A stretch of 64,000 nucleotides of DNA, taken from NCBI RefSeq assembly GCF_014303735.1, contig NZ_CP060296.1:124001-188000 (forward strand). Reading direction: 5' to 3'. Positions 1-8,901 of the stretch are shown here, one piece after another (position 1 is the stretch's first letter; each line of letters begins with the position of its first letter). The notes beneath the pieces are model-generated. The model was given only the letters and a program-made list of their open reading frames with translations, was not told the DNA's origin and did no database searches. The position numbers and the translations under genes were made by a program. Source of the stretch: Variovorax sp. PAMC28562. Its GTDB lineage: Bacteria > Pseudomonadota > Gammaproteobacteria > Burkholderiales > Burkholderiaceae_C.

Positions 1-1
1 G

Positions 2-133
2 CTGCGGCATCGGGTCACGCTGTCCTACGAAGGCCTGTCGGAAGGGCTCACGCCCGACAGCCTCATCGACAAGATCATGAGAGCCGTGCCCGCACCTGCA
101 AAACCGCTAGAGCATGAAAAGCTGGTGGCGTAG
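2..133 (+). CDS. MoxR-family AAA ATPase, C-terminal fragment
   Basis: Only the last 43 codons are inside the window; the gene begins upstream. The visible end (LRHRVTLSYEGLSEG...) resembles the C-terminal lid region of MoxR-type AAA+ ATPases. MoxR genes are typically followed by a DUF58 gene and VWA genes, which is the order here. MoxR proteins are thought to act as chaperones that help mature metal-binding or enzyme complexes. The stop lies 20 bases inside the next gene's proposed start, suggesting coupled translation. The assignment depends partly on this context because the catalytic Walker motifs are not visible. Confidence 0.75.
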   Translation: MRHRVTLSYEGLSEGLTPDSLIDKIMRAVPAPAKPLEHEKLVA

Positions 134-1124
134 AACGCCCCGCTCGCCTGCAAAGTCGCCCATCCAGGAGCGGCCGCCGGGGCTTGCCGCCAACGATGCG
201 GCGCCCGCGATGGGCGTGGATCGCGCGTTGCGACGGCTTGAGTGGACGGTCATTCGCCGGCTCGATGGCCTGCTGCAAGGCGACTACCGCACGCTGATGC
301 GCGGCACCGGGCTCGACTTGGCCGACTTGCGCGAATACCAGCTGCACGACGATGTGCGGCACATCGACTGGAACGTGACCGCGCGGCTGCAATCGCCGCA
401 CGTCCGCGTCTTCACCGAAGACCGCGAAATGTCGGCTTGGTTCGTGCTCGACCTGAGCCGGTCAGTCGACTTCGGTTCGGGCCTGAAGGCCAAGCGCGAG
501 ATCTCGACCGGCTTCGTCGGCGTGCTCGCGCGGCTGCTCACGCGGCACGGCAACCGCGTCGGCGCGCTGATCTACGGCAACGACCTCGAAGCGGTGATTC
601 CGCCACGCAGTGGCCGCCGCCACGTGCTGCATCTGCTGCATGCGATGGAGCGCCGCGCCGAGGCCTTGCTGCTGCAAAAAGGCATGACCCGGCTGTCGGA
701 CATGCTGAAGTCGGCCGCCAACCTGATGCCGCGCCGCTCGACCGTTTTCGTGGTATCGGATTTCCTGAGCGAGCCCGGGTGGGAGAAACCGCTAGGCCAG
801 CTCGCACAGCGCCATGAAGTGATCGCCGTGCGTCTCTACGACCCGCTCGAGCTCGAGTTGCCCGACCTCGGACTGGTGCCGTTGCGCGATGCCGAAACCG
901 GCGAACAGCTGTGGGTCGACACACACGACAAGGGTTTCCGCAAACGCTTTGCGCGCATCGCGGCCGAACGCGAAGCGACTTTGCGCGCATCTTTGGCCAA
1001 GGCCGGCGTCGACGCGCTCGAACTCTCGACCGATGACGACCTGGTCGAAGCCATCGTGCGCTTCGCCGACCTGCGCAAGCGCAAGGTGCGCTCGGGTGCG
1101 GGCAGCATCAAGGCCTTCGCATGA
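114..1124 (+). CDS. DUF58 domain-containing protein
   Basis: A 336-residue protein with the DUF58 signature in its middle (around residues 75-90, REYQLHDDVRHIDWNVTAR-like) and a following VWA-like beta strand (WFVLDLSRSVDFG). DUF58 proteins accompany MoxR ATPases and VWA proteins and are presumed partners in the same complex; no enzymatic activity is established. The proposed ATG overlaps the end of the MoxR gene. A later ATG near 210, just before the conserved domain, is an alternative start. The stop overlaps the next start as ATGA, so this is a tightly packed operon. Confidence 0.85.
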   Translation: MKSWWRRTPRSPAKSPIQERPPGLAANDAAPAMGVDRALRRLEWTVIRRLDGLLQGDYRTLMRGTGLDLADLREYQLHDDVRHIDWNVTARLQSPHVRVFTEDREMSAWFVLDLSRSVDFGSGLKAKREISTGFVGVLARLLTRHGNRVGALIYGNDLEAVIPPRSGRRHVLHLLHAMERRAEALLLQKGMTRLSDMLKSAANLMPRRSTVFVVSDFLSEPGWEKPLGQLAQRHEVIAVRLYDPLELELPDLGLVPLRDAETGEQLWVDTHDKGFRKRFARIAAEREATLRASLAKAGVDALELSTDDDLVEAIVRFADLRKRKVRSGAGSIKAFA

Positions 1125-2170
1125 CCCCAATGAACTTTCTGTGGCCTCAATTCCTGTGGTTGCTGCTGGCGCTGCCGTTGCTGATCGTCTTGTACTTGTG
1201 GCTGATGCGCCGCAAGAAAAAGCTGGCAATGCGCTATGCGAGCCTGTCGATCGTGCGCGAGGCGATGGGCGCCGGCCAGAGCTTTCGGCGCCACGTGCCG
1301 CCGCTTATCTTTCTGCTTGCCATCGCGGCCATGTTGATTGCCGCATCGCGGCCCACCGCCGTGGTTCTGCTGCCGTCGAGCAACCAGACCATCATCCTGG
1401 CGATGGACGTATCGGGCAGCATGCGCGCCGCCGACGTGCTGCCCAGCCGCATCGTGGCCGCGCAGGAAGCTGCCAAGGGCTTTTTAAAAGACCTGCCGCG
1501 CAGCGTCAAGGTCGGCATCGTCGCCTTTGCCGGCAGCGCGCAAGTGGCGCAGCTGCCGACCACCAACCGCGAAGATCTCTACACCGCCATCGATGCATTC
1601 CAACTGCAGCGCGGCACCGCCACCGGCAACGGCATCATGATGTCGCTCGCCACGCTGTTCCCCGATGCCGGCATCGACATCGACAAGGTCAATGCGCCGA
1701 GCCGCCAGCGCGGCGTGCCGATCGAACAGGCCGGCAAGGCAGCGCCCAAGGAGTTCGTGCCGGTCGCGCCCGGCTCGTACACCTCCGCTGCCATCATCAT
1801 GCTGACCGACGGCCAGCGCACCACCGGTGTCGACCCGCTCGATGCCGCCAAGATTGCAGCCGACCGCGGGGTGCGCGTCTACACGGTCGGCGTCGGAACG
1901 GTCGATGGGGAAACGATCGGCTTCGAAGGCTGGTCGATGCGCGTGCGACTCGACGAAGACACGCTGAAGGCGATCGCGCAAAAGACAAATGCCGACTACT
2001 TCTATGCCGGCACGGCGGGCGACCTGAAGAAGGTCTACGACACGCTCAGCTCGCGGCTCACCGTGGAGAAAAAGGAAACCGAGATCTCGGCCCTCTTCGC
2101 GCTGGCCGCCGCGCTCCTGGCCGTGGTTTCTGCGGGCCTTTCGATCTTCTGGTTCAACCGTATCCTCTAG
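1121..2170 (+). CDS. VWA domain membrane protein (BatA-like)
   Basis: This 349-residue protein has two N-terminal membrane segments (about residues 8-28 and 59-76), a von Willebrand A domain and a C-terminal membrane segment (about 320-345). The metal-ion-dependent adhesion site begins at D96 (DVSGS), and a second MIDAS element is MLTDG. This is the architecture of BatA-type proteins encoded after MoxR and DUF58. The ATG overlaps the DUF58 stop (ATGA). The TPR-containing BatB/C-type partners often found downstream are absent; an unrelated SDR gene follows. Confidence 0.85.
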   Translation: MTPMNFLWPQFLWLLLALPLLIVLYLWLMRRKKKLAMRYASLSIVREAMGAGQSFRRHVPPLIFLLAIAAMLIAASRPTAVVLLPSSNQTIILAMDVSGSMRAADVLPSRIVAAQEAAKGFLKDLPRSVKVGIVAFAGSAQVAQLPTTNREDLYTAIDAFQLQRGTATGNGIMMSLATLFPDAGIDIDKVNAPSRQRGVPIEQAGKAAPKEFVPVAPGSYTSAAIIMLTDGQRTTGVDPLDAAKIAADRGVRVYTVGVGTVDGETIGFEGWSMRVRLDEDTLKAIAQKTNADYFYAGTAGDLKKVYDTLSSRLTVEKKETEISALFALAAALLAVVSAGLSIFWFNRIL

Positions 2171-2191
2171 CTTTCAAGAAGCAATGGAGAC

Positions 2192-2956
2192 ATGCGGATG
2201 TTCGATTTAAAAGGCAAGGTCGCGCTCGTCACGGGCGGCAATGGCGGCATCGGGCTCGGTATGGCCAAGGGCCTGGCGCAAGCCGGTGCACGCGTCGTGA
2301 TCGCGGCGCGCAATGCCGAGAAATCAGCCGCCGCTGTCGAGGCGTTGATCGCGCTGGGCAGCGACAGCTTTGCGCTAGCCGCCGACGTCACCGATGAAGC
2401 TTCGGTGACGTCGCTTTTCGCTCAGCTTGCCCAGCGCTGCGGCAGGCTCGACATACTCGTCAACAACGCCGGCATGACAGTGCGCAAGTCGGTCGACCAA
2501 CTCACGCTCGCCGAGTGGAACCAAGTGATGGACACCAACCTCACCAGCGCTTTCTTGTGCAGCCGTGCGGCGCACCCGCTCATGAAGGCAGCGGGCGGCG
2601 GCAAGATCATCAACATCGGTTCGATGATGTCGATCTTCGGCGCGCCGTATGCACCGGCGTACGGGGCGAGCAAAGGAGGCATCGTGCAGCTGACCAAGGC
2701 GACCGCCATGTCATGGGCTGCAGATGGCATTCAGGTGAACGCCATCCTGCCGGGCTGGATTCAGACTGCGTTGACCGATGGCGCGCGTGAGCAGGTCGCA
2801 GGCTTGAGCGAGCGTGTGGTCGCACGTGCGCCGGCGGCGCGGTGGGGGCAGCCGGAAGACCTCGCGGGGACTGCGGTGTTCCTCGCGAGCGCGGCGTCGG
2901 ACTTCGTGACAGGCACGGCGATTCCGGTCGACGGTGGGTACTCGATCGCGGGCTGA
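2192..2956 (+). CDS. SDR family oxidoreductase
   Basis: A 254-residue classical short-chain dehydrogenase. The Rossmann nucleotide-binding motif TGGNGGIG is at residues 14-21, the NNAG motif is present, and the catalytic YxxxK appears as YGASK near residue 160. Length and C-terminal IPVDGGYSIAG are typical of NAD(P)-dependent SDRs such as glucose 1-dehydrogenase or 3-oxoacyl-reductase relatives. The substrate cannot be read from sequence. The gene starts 21 bases after the VWA gene and ends facing the D-aminoacylase gene. Confidence 0.85.
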   Translation: MRMFDLKGKVALVTGGNGGIGLGMAKGLAQAGARVVIAARNAEKSAAAVEALIALGSDSFALAADVTDEASVTSLFAQLAQRCGRLDILVNNAGMTVRKSVDQLTLAEWNQVMDTNLTSAFLCSRAAHPLMKAAGGGKIINIGSMMSIFGAPYAPAYGASKGGIVQLTKATAMSWAADGIQVNAILPGWIQTALTDGAREQVAGLSERVVARAPAARWGQPEDLAGTAVFLASAASDFVTGTAIPVDGGYSIAG

Positions 2957-2968
2957 CCCTGCAGGCGG

Positions 2969-4465
2969 CTATCGCGCAGCACGCGTCAGCATGCGCCCGG
3001 CACGCGCGAGCACTTCGGGCTTTCCGTCATTGGCTTGATTGCCGTCATTGCGAAAAGCCAGCGCCCCATTCACGAACACCCGTTCGATCCCCACGCTGAT
3101 GCTCTTCGGCTTGTCGTAGGTCGCGGTGTCGGCAATGGTCGCCGGATCGAAAACGACCACGTCGGCCATGGCACCGACACGCAGTTGGCCGCGGTCGGCG
3201 ATGCGCATGTTGCGCGCCGTCATGCCGGTCATCTTGTGCACCGCCTGCTCCAGCGTGATGAGCTTGCGCTCGCGCCAGTAGCGTGCAAAAACGCGCGGGA
3301 ACGCGCCCCACAAACGCGGGTGCGGATGCCGATCGTGCGGCAAGCCGTCGCTACCGATCATGCTGCGCGGATGCGCGATCACGCGCTCGACATCAGCCTC
3401 CTGCATCTGGAAGTAGCACGCGCCGCCGGGCTGCAGGCGGCGGCACGCTTCTTTCTGATCGACGCCCCACTCTTTCGCCACATCTGCGAGCAGCCGACCG
3501 GTCACTTCAGGGTGCGTGTCCGACCACGTCAGCAGCACGTCGATGACGCCATCGACCAGGTCTTCGCGCAGCACGGTCGAGCCGGCCACGTAGGGGTAGA
3601 CGTCGAGGGCGATGTCCTGCCGGCCGGCCAGCGCATCGATCAGCGGCAGTGTCTCCAGCGTGCGGCCCCAGTTGGCCGGGCCGGCGCACTTGTGATGCGA
3701 GATCACGAGCGGTACGCCGGCCTCGAATGCCGTGTCGCCGGCTTCGTGCATCGCCTCGACGATCGCTTGCATTTCGCTGCGCAAATGCGTGGCGTAGACG
3801 CCGCCATGCCGTGCGACGACGCGGGCCAGTGCGGTGACTTCTTCGGCCGGCGCCGCGAAGGCCTCTTCATAGAACAGACCGGACGAGAGGCCATGTGCTC
3901 CCGCTTGCATACAGGCATCGAGCAGCGCGCCCATGTGTGCGAGTTCGTCGGGCGTCGCGGCCTTGTCGAGTGTCTGCATGGCTGCGAAACGCAAGGTGGT
4001 GTGGCCGACCAGCGCGGCGACATTGAGAGCGGGTTGAGCGGCATCGACGGCGACGCGGTAATCGTCCATGGTCGCGTGCAGAAACGAATCGGCGCCCAGC
4101 AACGTGAGCGGCGGTTTTGCTTGCGCAACGCGATACGGCGCGAGCGAAATGCCGCAGTTGCCGGTGACCACCGTCGTGATGCCTTGCGACACTTTGGGCA
4201 GGCACGCCGGGTCGCGCAACAGGGTGGCGTCATCGTGCGTGTGCACGTCGATAAAGCCCGGCGCGATCACCTTGCCGCGGCAGTCGATCACATCGACCTC
4301 GGCAACGTCGATGCCAGCCGGCAAGCGATGCCGAAGCCCTTCGCCCATGGCCACAATGCGGTCGCCCTGCAACAGCACATCACCCGGCCAGCCCGGGCCG
4401 CCGGTGCCGTCGATAACCAAGCCATCCTGAAGAAGGGTGAGGCCCGTGGCAGCTGATTCAGCCAT
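2969..4465 (-). CDS. D-aminoacylase (N-acyl-D-amino-acid deacylase)
   Basis: A 498-residue amidohydrolase-superfamily enzyme. The metal-binding motif (VHTHDD) follows APGFID near residue 70, and TGNCGIS carries the cysteine conserved in D-aminoacylases. SHHKC and GSDGLPHDRHPHPR are further signature segments. The family hydrolyses N-acyl-D-amino acids to a free D-amino acid plus carboxylate. It is the last gene of a minus-strand locus with an ABC importer, an RpiR regulator and a D-amino-acid deaminase; its ATG overlaps the regulator's stop by eight bases. N-acyl-D-glutamate-specific enzymes cannot be excluded. Confidence 0.9.
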   Translation of the reverse strand: MAESAATGLTLLQDGLVIDGTGGPGWPGDVLLQGDRIVAMGEGLRHRLPAGIDVAEVDVIDCRGKVIAPGFIDVHTHDDATLLRDPACLPKVSQGITTVVTGNCGISLAPYRVAQAKPPLTLLGADSFLHATMDDYRVAVDAAQPALNVAALVGHTTLRFAAMQTLDKAATPDELAHMGALLDACMQAGAHGLSSGLFYEEAFAAPAEEVTALARVVARHGGVYATHLRSEMQAIVEAMHEAGDTAFEAGVPLVISHHKCAGPANWGRTLETLPLIDALAGRQDIALDVYPYVAGSTVLREDLVDGVIDVLLTWSDTHPEVTGRLLADVAKEWGVDQKEACRRLQPGGACYFQMQEADVERVIAHPRSMIGSDGLPHDRHPHPRLWGAFPRVFARYWRERKLITLEQAVHKMTGMTARNMRIADRGQLRVGAMADVVVFDPATIADTATYDKPKSISVGIERVFVNGALAFRNDGNQANDGKPEVLARAGRMLTRAAR

Positions 4466-5369
4466 GCTTCAACCCTCCGCCGTCCCAGCTTTGCAACGGA
4501 TGCGTGGCCGCGTCGATGCCGTGTCGCTGGAACGCTTCGCGTGCGCGCTGCAGGCGCTGCACCGCCGGCTCGCCGCGGCGCTGCGCGACGAGCACCGTGA
4601 GTATCTCGATGACTGTCAGATGCGCCAGGTACGCATCGATGCCGACATGCATCACCGCGTCGTCGGGCACCGACATACCGAGCAAAAAGTCGGCGCGCTC
4701 TGCCAGCGCCGTGCCGGGTCGCGTCAACGCCACCACCTTGGCGCCCTGCCCGCGTGCGATGTCGACTGCATCCAGCAACGACGGCATGCCGCCAACATGC
4801 GAAATCGCGATGACCACGCCACCCGGCCGCTGCGCCGCGCCGGCCACTTGCTGCAAGTGATAGTCGGCCCATGCGTTGGCCGAGATGCCGAGGCGGAACA
4901 GCCGCGCCTGCAGGTCGTTGACCATGAACCACGAGGTCGCGCCCGCACCGTACAAATCCACGTGGGGCGCTGCTGCGATAGCGGCCACAGCGCCTTCGAG
5001 CACGGCCATGTCGAGCTGGCTGCGAACGCCCGAGACCGAAGCCGCGGCGCTGCGAGAAATCTTGGCAACGACGTCGTCGGCCGCGTCTTCGATGTTGACG
5101 CGGCGATGCAGTGGCGAGCCGCCCAGCGCCAGCTCTTGTGCCAACGCCAGCTTGAATTCGCGCAGCCCGGCAAAGCCGAGATCGCGGCAGGTGCGCATGA
5201 TGGTCGGCACCGAACTGCGCGAGCGCTCGGCCAGCAACTCGAAGCTTTCACCGAGCACGCGGTCGGGGTCTTCGAGGATCATGTCGAGGATCGCGCGCCG
5301 CGTCGTCGGCGCGCTCTCGCGGAGCTCGGCGATACGTCGCAGGAGGGACAAAGTCATTGCGGTTGCCAT
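4458..5369 (-). CDS. MurR/RpiR family transcriptional regulator
   Basis: A 303-residue protein with an N-terminal RpiR-type helix-turn-helix (residues about 10-80, including RSRSSVPTIMRTCRDLGF) and a C-terminal SIS sugar-isomerase fold (about 120-260). SIS domains in this family usually bind phosphosugars or related ligands. Position inside the D-amino-acid locus implies local control. The start is ATG at 5369; the next ATG at 5357 is an alternative. The same frame stays open far upstream, but that extension has no homology-like content and runs antisense-like through the deaminase gene. Confidence 0.88.
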   Translation of the reverse strand: MATAMTLSLLRRIAELRESAPTTRRAILDMILEDPDRVLGESFELLAERSRSSVPTIMRTCRDLGFAGLREFKLALAQELALGGSPLHRRVNIEDAADDVVAKISRSAAASVSGVRSQLDMAVLEGAVAAIAAAPHVDLYGAGATSWFMVNDLQARLFRLGISANAWADYHLQQVAGAAQRPGGVVIAISHVGGMPSLLDAVDIARGQGAKVVALTRPGTALAERADFLLGMSVPDDAVMHVGIDAYLAHLTVIEILTVLVAQRRGEPAVQRLQRAREAFQRHGIDAATHPLQSWDGGGLKHG

Positions 5370-5371
5370 GC

Positions 5372-6670
5372 TCAAAAGTTGATCGACACCGCATCGCTCA
5401 CGCGGTAGTCGTCTTCCACGATCGGCATCCAGTGCCATTTGTCGAACGTCGTGCATGGATGCGAGATACCGAAGCCGATGCGCTCGCCGACGACCGGTGC
5501 CAGCGCATCGTCGGTTGCGGTCCAGCGCAGGTAGCCGTGCTGGTCGTTCAACGCGCTGATGTGCCAGCTGGCCGGTACCGTCGATGTGACCTGCGCACCA
5601 AGCAACGCACGCGCGATGGGCGTCGGCATCGACAGGTCGAACGACACATCGCGCTTGCCCATCGCGACGATGGCGAGGCGTGGTTCGGGGCATGACTGCA
5701 CGGTGGTCCACACCTCCATCGCGGGGCGAAGGCTGTCGCCGCAGTCGCAACCGAGACGGGCATCGATCGACACCTGAAAGCGCTGGTAGGTGCCGTGGTC
5801 GTGCGTGACGTAGCAGCCCGAGCGCAGCAGGCCGCGCACCGGCATGCCGAGCGCCGGCTTGAGTCGTGCGGCAACGAGGTCGTAGATGGCGGAGCCGCCG
5901 GCCGACACCAGCACTTCGTCGGTCTCGAAGAGTCCGTGCGTTTCGCAGTGGCGTGCGACCGCTTCGACGCGGCCCATGATCGTGTCGGTGTACGCGGTGT
6001 CCGGGCCCGTCTCGCCGGTGGCGCCCTGCCCTTCGTAGCATTCGATGCCGACCAGTTTCACGGCCGGGCTTGCCTTGCAACGCTCGGCCAGCGTGGTGGC
6101 CTGCTCGTGCGTGCGGCATCCGGTGCGGCCACCGTCGACACCGATCTCGATCATCAGCTCGAAGGGCAGATGCTCCTGATGTGCGTGCGACCAAGCTTCG
6201 ATGAGATCGAGTTGCGCCACCGAGTCGAGCAGGAACACGATCCGCAGTCCTTCGTGGGTGCGCAACAGCTGTTGAATGCCGCCGAGGTCTTCGTCGCTCA
6301 CCACCTGGTTCGCGATGAGCGTGCGCCGCGCGCCCGCCGCCACGCCGACGGCCAGTTGCGTGACGGTTGCAAAGGTCATGCCCCAGGCACCGGCATCGAG
6401 CTGGCGCTGGAACAACTGCGGCGACATCGTCGTCTTGCCATGCGGCGCCAGGTCGACGCCCCACTCGCGCACACGGGCCTGCATCCAGGCCAGGTTGTGC
6501 TCCAGCGCTTCGCGTTTCAGGACAGCCAGCGGCAGCGGCAGATCGCCGGCGAGCACGTTCCATTGCGCAGCGCCGATGTCGCTGCGCAGCCGCGGTGGCT
6601 GCGTGCGCGGGTAGCCCTTGAAGCCGCTGTGCAGCAACGGGTCGAGCAGGTCGTGGGTCGATGAATTCAT
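5372..6670 (-). CDS. PLP-dependent D-amino-acid deaminase (DSD-like)
   Basis: A 432-residue fold-type III PLP enzyme. The N-terminal alanine-racemase-like barrel carries the likely PLP lysine in PHGKTT (near residue 75). The C-terminal D-serine-dehydratase-like domain contains a SHPC motif matching the His/Cys zinc site of eukaryotic-type D-serine dehydratase. Such enzymes convert D-serine or D-threonine to a 2-oxo acid and ammonia through an enamine/imine, which would explain the divergent RidA gene. The ATG at 6670 overlaps the end of the upstream ATPase gene by four bases. The preferred D-amino acid is unknown. Confidence 0.85.
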   Translation of the reverse strand: MNSSTHDLLDPLLHSGFKGYPRTQPPRLRSDIGAAQWNVLAGDLPLPLAVLKREALEHNLAWMQARVREWGVDLAPHGKTTMSPQLFQRQLDAGAWGMTFATVTQLAVGVAAGARRTLIANQVVSDEDLGGIQQLLRTHEGLRIVFLLDSVAQLDLIEAWSHAHQEHLPFELMIEIGVDGGRTGCRTHEQATTLAERCKASPAVKLVGIECYEGQGATGETGPDTAYTDTIMGRVEAVARHCETHGLFETDEVLVSAGGSAIYDLVAARLKPALGMPVRGLLRSGCYVTHDHGTYQRFQVSIDARLGCDCGDSLRPAMEVWTTVQSCPEPRLAIVAMGKRDVSFDLSMPTPIARALLGAQVTSTVPASWHISALNDQHGYLRWTATDDALAPVVGERIGFGISHPCTTFDKWHWMPIVEDDYRVSDAVSINF

Positions 6671-7662
6671 GTCGTCAGTCTCGAATCGATTGCGCCCAGC
6701 AGATCCTTGCGGATGCAGGCAGAAAAATGACCGGGCGCCAGCTCTTCCAGCGGCGGCACGGTTTGCGCACACGCTTCGATAGCCTGTGGGCAGCGGGTGC
6801 GAAACACGCAGCCCGAAGGCGGCGCGATCGGACTCGGAATATCGCCCTTCAACGCCACATGTTCGCTCGGCTGCAGCGGATCGGGCTTCGGGCTCGCAGC
6901 CAGCAGCGCTTGGGTGTACGGATGAAATGGTCGCTCGAACAGTTCGGCAGTCGTCGCCACTTCCATCACCTTGCCGAGGTAGAGCACCACCACGCGGTCG
7001 CACAGGTACTCGACCACATCGAGGTCGTGCGAGATGAAGAGCATGGTGAGCGACAGGCGCTCACGCAGGTCGGCCAGCAGGTTGATGACCTGCGCCTGGA
7101 TCGACACGTCCAGCGCCGACAACGGCTCGTCGGCGACGATGAACTCAGGCTCGACCGCAAGCGCACGCGCCACGCCGATGCGCTGCCGCTGGCCGCCCGA
7201 AAACTCGTGCGGAAACCGACTGGCATGTTCGGCGCGGAGGCCCACCGTTTCAAGCAGCTCGGCGATGCGCTTGTCGCGCGCAGCGGCACCTTTGTGCAGC
7301 CCATGCGTGGCAAGCGCTTCGCCGAGGATTGCGCTGATACGCATCTTCGGATTCAGGCTCGCATACGGATCCTGAAAAATGATCTGCAGCTTGCTTCGCA
7401 GGCGGCGCATGTCACCTCCCGACAGCTTGCCGACGTCCTGGCCGCGGTACAGCACCTCGCCATCGGTACGCTCCACCAGTCGCAACAAGGTGCGACCGAT
7501 GGTGCTTTTTCCCGAGCCGGATTCACCGACGAGACCCAGTGTTTCGCCTTGCTTGATGGCGAACGAAACATCGTCGACGGCGCGCACCGGACGCGCGCCG
7601 GTGCCGAAGTATTTCTTGAGGTTGCGCACCTCGATGAGAGGCTCTTCCATGATCGCGCTCAT
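6667..7662 (-). CDS. Dipeptide/oligopeptide ABC transporter ATPase (OppF/DppF type)
   Basis: A 331-residue ABC ATPase with Walker [10 protein letters not shown], signature SGGQRQR, and Walker B followed by a DEPLSALD segment. The C-terminal extension typical of OppF/DppF includes a cysteine-containing FRTRCPQA segment. It starts at ATG 7662, overlapping the stop of the preceding ATPase gene (ATGA), so the pair is translationally coupled. It would energise import through the adjacent permeases. Context suggests peptides, acylated D-amino acids or D-amino-acid-containing wall fragments as cargo (inference). Confidence 0.9.
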   Translation of the reverse strand: MSAIMEEPLIEVRNLKKYFGTGARPVRAVDDVSFAIKQGETLGLVGESGSGKSTIGRTLLRLVERTDGEVLYRGQDVGKLSGGDMRRLRSKLQIIFQDPYASLNPKMRISAILGEALATHGLHKGAAARDKRIAELLETVGLRAEHASRFPHEFSGGQRQRIGVARALAVEPEFIVADEPLSALDVSIQAQVINLLADLRERLSLTMLFISHDLDVVEYLCDRVVVLYLGKVMEVATTAELFERPFHPYTQALLAASPKPDPLQPSEHVALKGDIPSPIAPPSGCVFRTRCPQAIEACAQTVPPLEELAPGHFSACIRKDLLGAIDSRLTT

Positions 7663-8714
7663 GCCGCCCCCAGCTCGGAAACTTCGGTTGCAGCCCCAGT
7701 CAAATCGACGTGCTCCAGCACGCGGATGCAACGCGCCTCGCGGTCAGTCTGCGTGCTGATCAATGGCGGCATCGCGGCGCGGCAAGCGTCGATCGCCAGG
7801 TCGCAACGCGGCTCGAAAGCGCAACCCGGCGGCGGTGCCAACGGGCTCGACACCTGCCCGCGAATCGCGAACAACCGCTTGGGTCGCGGCTGTCCGGCGC
7901 GCGCTGCCTTGCCCGGCAAGCAGGCCAGCAATCCTTGCGTGTACGGATGCTCCGGCGCAGCGAACATCGGCCGCACCGGCGCATGCTCGACCACCTGGCC
8001 GGCATACATCACGACCACATCGTCCGCATGGTGCGCGACCACGCCGAGGTTGTGCGTGATGAACAGAATGCTCATGCCGGTTTCCGCCTGCAGCCGTCGC
8101 ATCAGCGCAAGGATCTGAGCCTGGATGGTCACGTCGAGTGCGGTGGTCGGCTCATCGGCGATCAGCAATGTCGGGTCGCACGCCATCGCCAGCGCGATCA
8201 TCACGCGCTGCCGCATGCCGCCTGACAGTTGATGCGGGTACTCGTACAGCCGCTGCGATGCAGCCGGAATCTCGACCAGTTCGAGCATACGCAATGCGTG
8301 GGCCAGCGCCGCTTTGCGGTCGAGGCCCTTGTGCAACCGAACGCTTTCTGCGATCTGCTCGCCGATGGTGAACACCGGGTTGAGGCTGGTCATCGGCTCC
8401 TGAAAAATCATCGACAACTCGTTGCCGCGGAGGCGTCGCATATCGGTCTCTGGGAGCTTCAGCAAGTCGACGGTACGACCGTCGCGTGTCGCAAATGCTG
8501 TTTCTCCGGCGACCTGTGCGTTGGCGGTCTTGGGGAGCAGCCGCATGAGGGTGAGGCTGGTGACCGACTTGCCTGAACCCGACTCGCCGACCAAGGCGGT
8601 GGTCTTGCCGGGTTGGATCGAGAAGCTGACGTCGGCCACCGAGCGAACCAGGCCGTCTTCGGTGGGGAAGCTGGTGCTCAGGTTCCTGACTTTGAGGCGG
8701 GGAGCGGTGGTCAT
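7659..8714 (-). CDS. Dipeptide/oligopeptide ABC transporter ATPase (OppD/DppD type)
   Basis: A 351-residue ABC ATPase with Walker [10 protein letters not shown], signature [11 protein letters not shown], Walker [13 protein letters not shown] and the OppD/DppD C-terminal region with PGCAFEPRC. The chosen start is ATG 8714 (MTTAPRLKV). The frame stays open upstream through a low-quality stretch that contains an inverted-repeat element and is unlikely to be coding. It pairs with the OppF-type ATPase downstream. A 187-base gap separates it from the permease gene, unlike the tight spacing elsewhere in this locus. Confidence 0.9.
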   Translation of the reverse strand: MTTAPRLKVRNLSTSFPTEDGLVRSVADVSFSIQPGKTTALVGESGSGKSVTSLTLMRLLPKTANAQVAGETAFATRDGRTVDLLKLPETDMRRLRGNELSMIFQEPMTSLNPVFTIGEQIAESVRLHKGLDRKAALAHALRMLELVEIPAASQRLYEYPHQLSGGMRQRVMIALAMACDPTLLIADEPTTALDVTIQAQILALMRRLQAETGMSILFITHNLGVVAHHADDVVVMYAGQVVEHAPVRPMFAAPEHPYTQGLLACLPGKAARAGQPRPKRLFAIRGQVSSPLAPPPGCAFEPRCDLAIDACRAAMPPLISTQTDREARCIRVLEHVDLTGAATEVSELGAA

Positions 8715-8901
8715 GTCAGTGGCTCCAGCTATGGTTTCGGGAGCACTCGTCGATTCGCGCCGAGGGATCGCGTCGATGGTGTGCTCCCCGCAGCGAAATA
8801 AAGGAGGAGGCCGAAGGCCGGGGGACATTCGCGGAGGGGAGTACGCCGTCGGCGCGATGCCGCTTCGCACTCAACAACGTAGTTTGCAGACGATGCTCCA
8901 T
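8715..8901. other. Intra-operon gap with an inverted-repeat element
   Basis: No convincing gene lies in these 187 bases between the permease and ATPase genes. It holds a compact structure: CTCCCCGC at 8784-8791 can pair with GCGGAGGGGAG at 8831-8841, and an inner GGCC-GAA-GGCC lies at 8809-8819. The form resembles a dispersed repeat or REP-like element inserted within the operon, and it might attenuate or process the transcript. Only one copy occurs in this window, so repetitiveness is not shown here. Confidence 0.5.
8784..8841. repeat. Candidate REP-like stem-loop element
   Basis: Outer arms CTCCCCGC (8784-8791) and GCGGAGGGGAG (8831-8841) are complementary apart from a three-base bulge, and the inner GGCC(GAA)GGCC hairpin sits at 8809-8819. 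It interrupts an otherwise tight ABC transporter operon. A genome-wide count would decide whether it is a repeat family. Confidence 0.4.

Noticed and set aside
4458..6563. A continuous 701-codon minus frame ending at the RpiR stop
   Set aside because: Only the last 303 codons are RpiR-like; the upstream part runs through the deaminase gene in another frame and lacks motifs.
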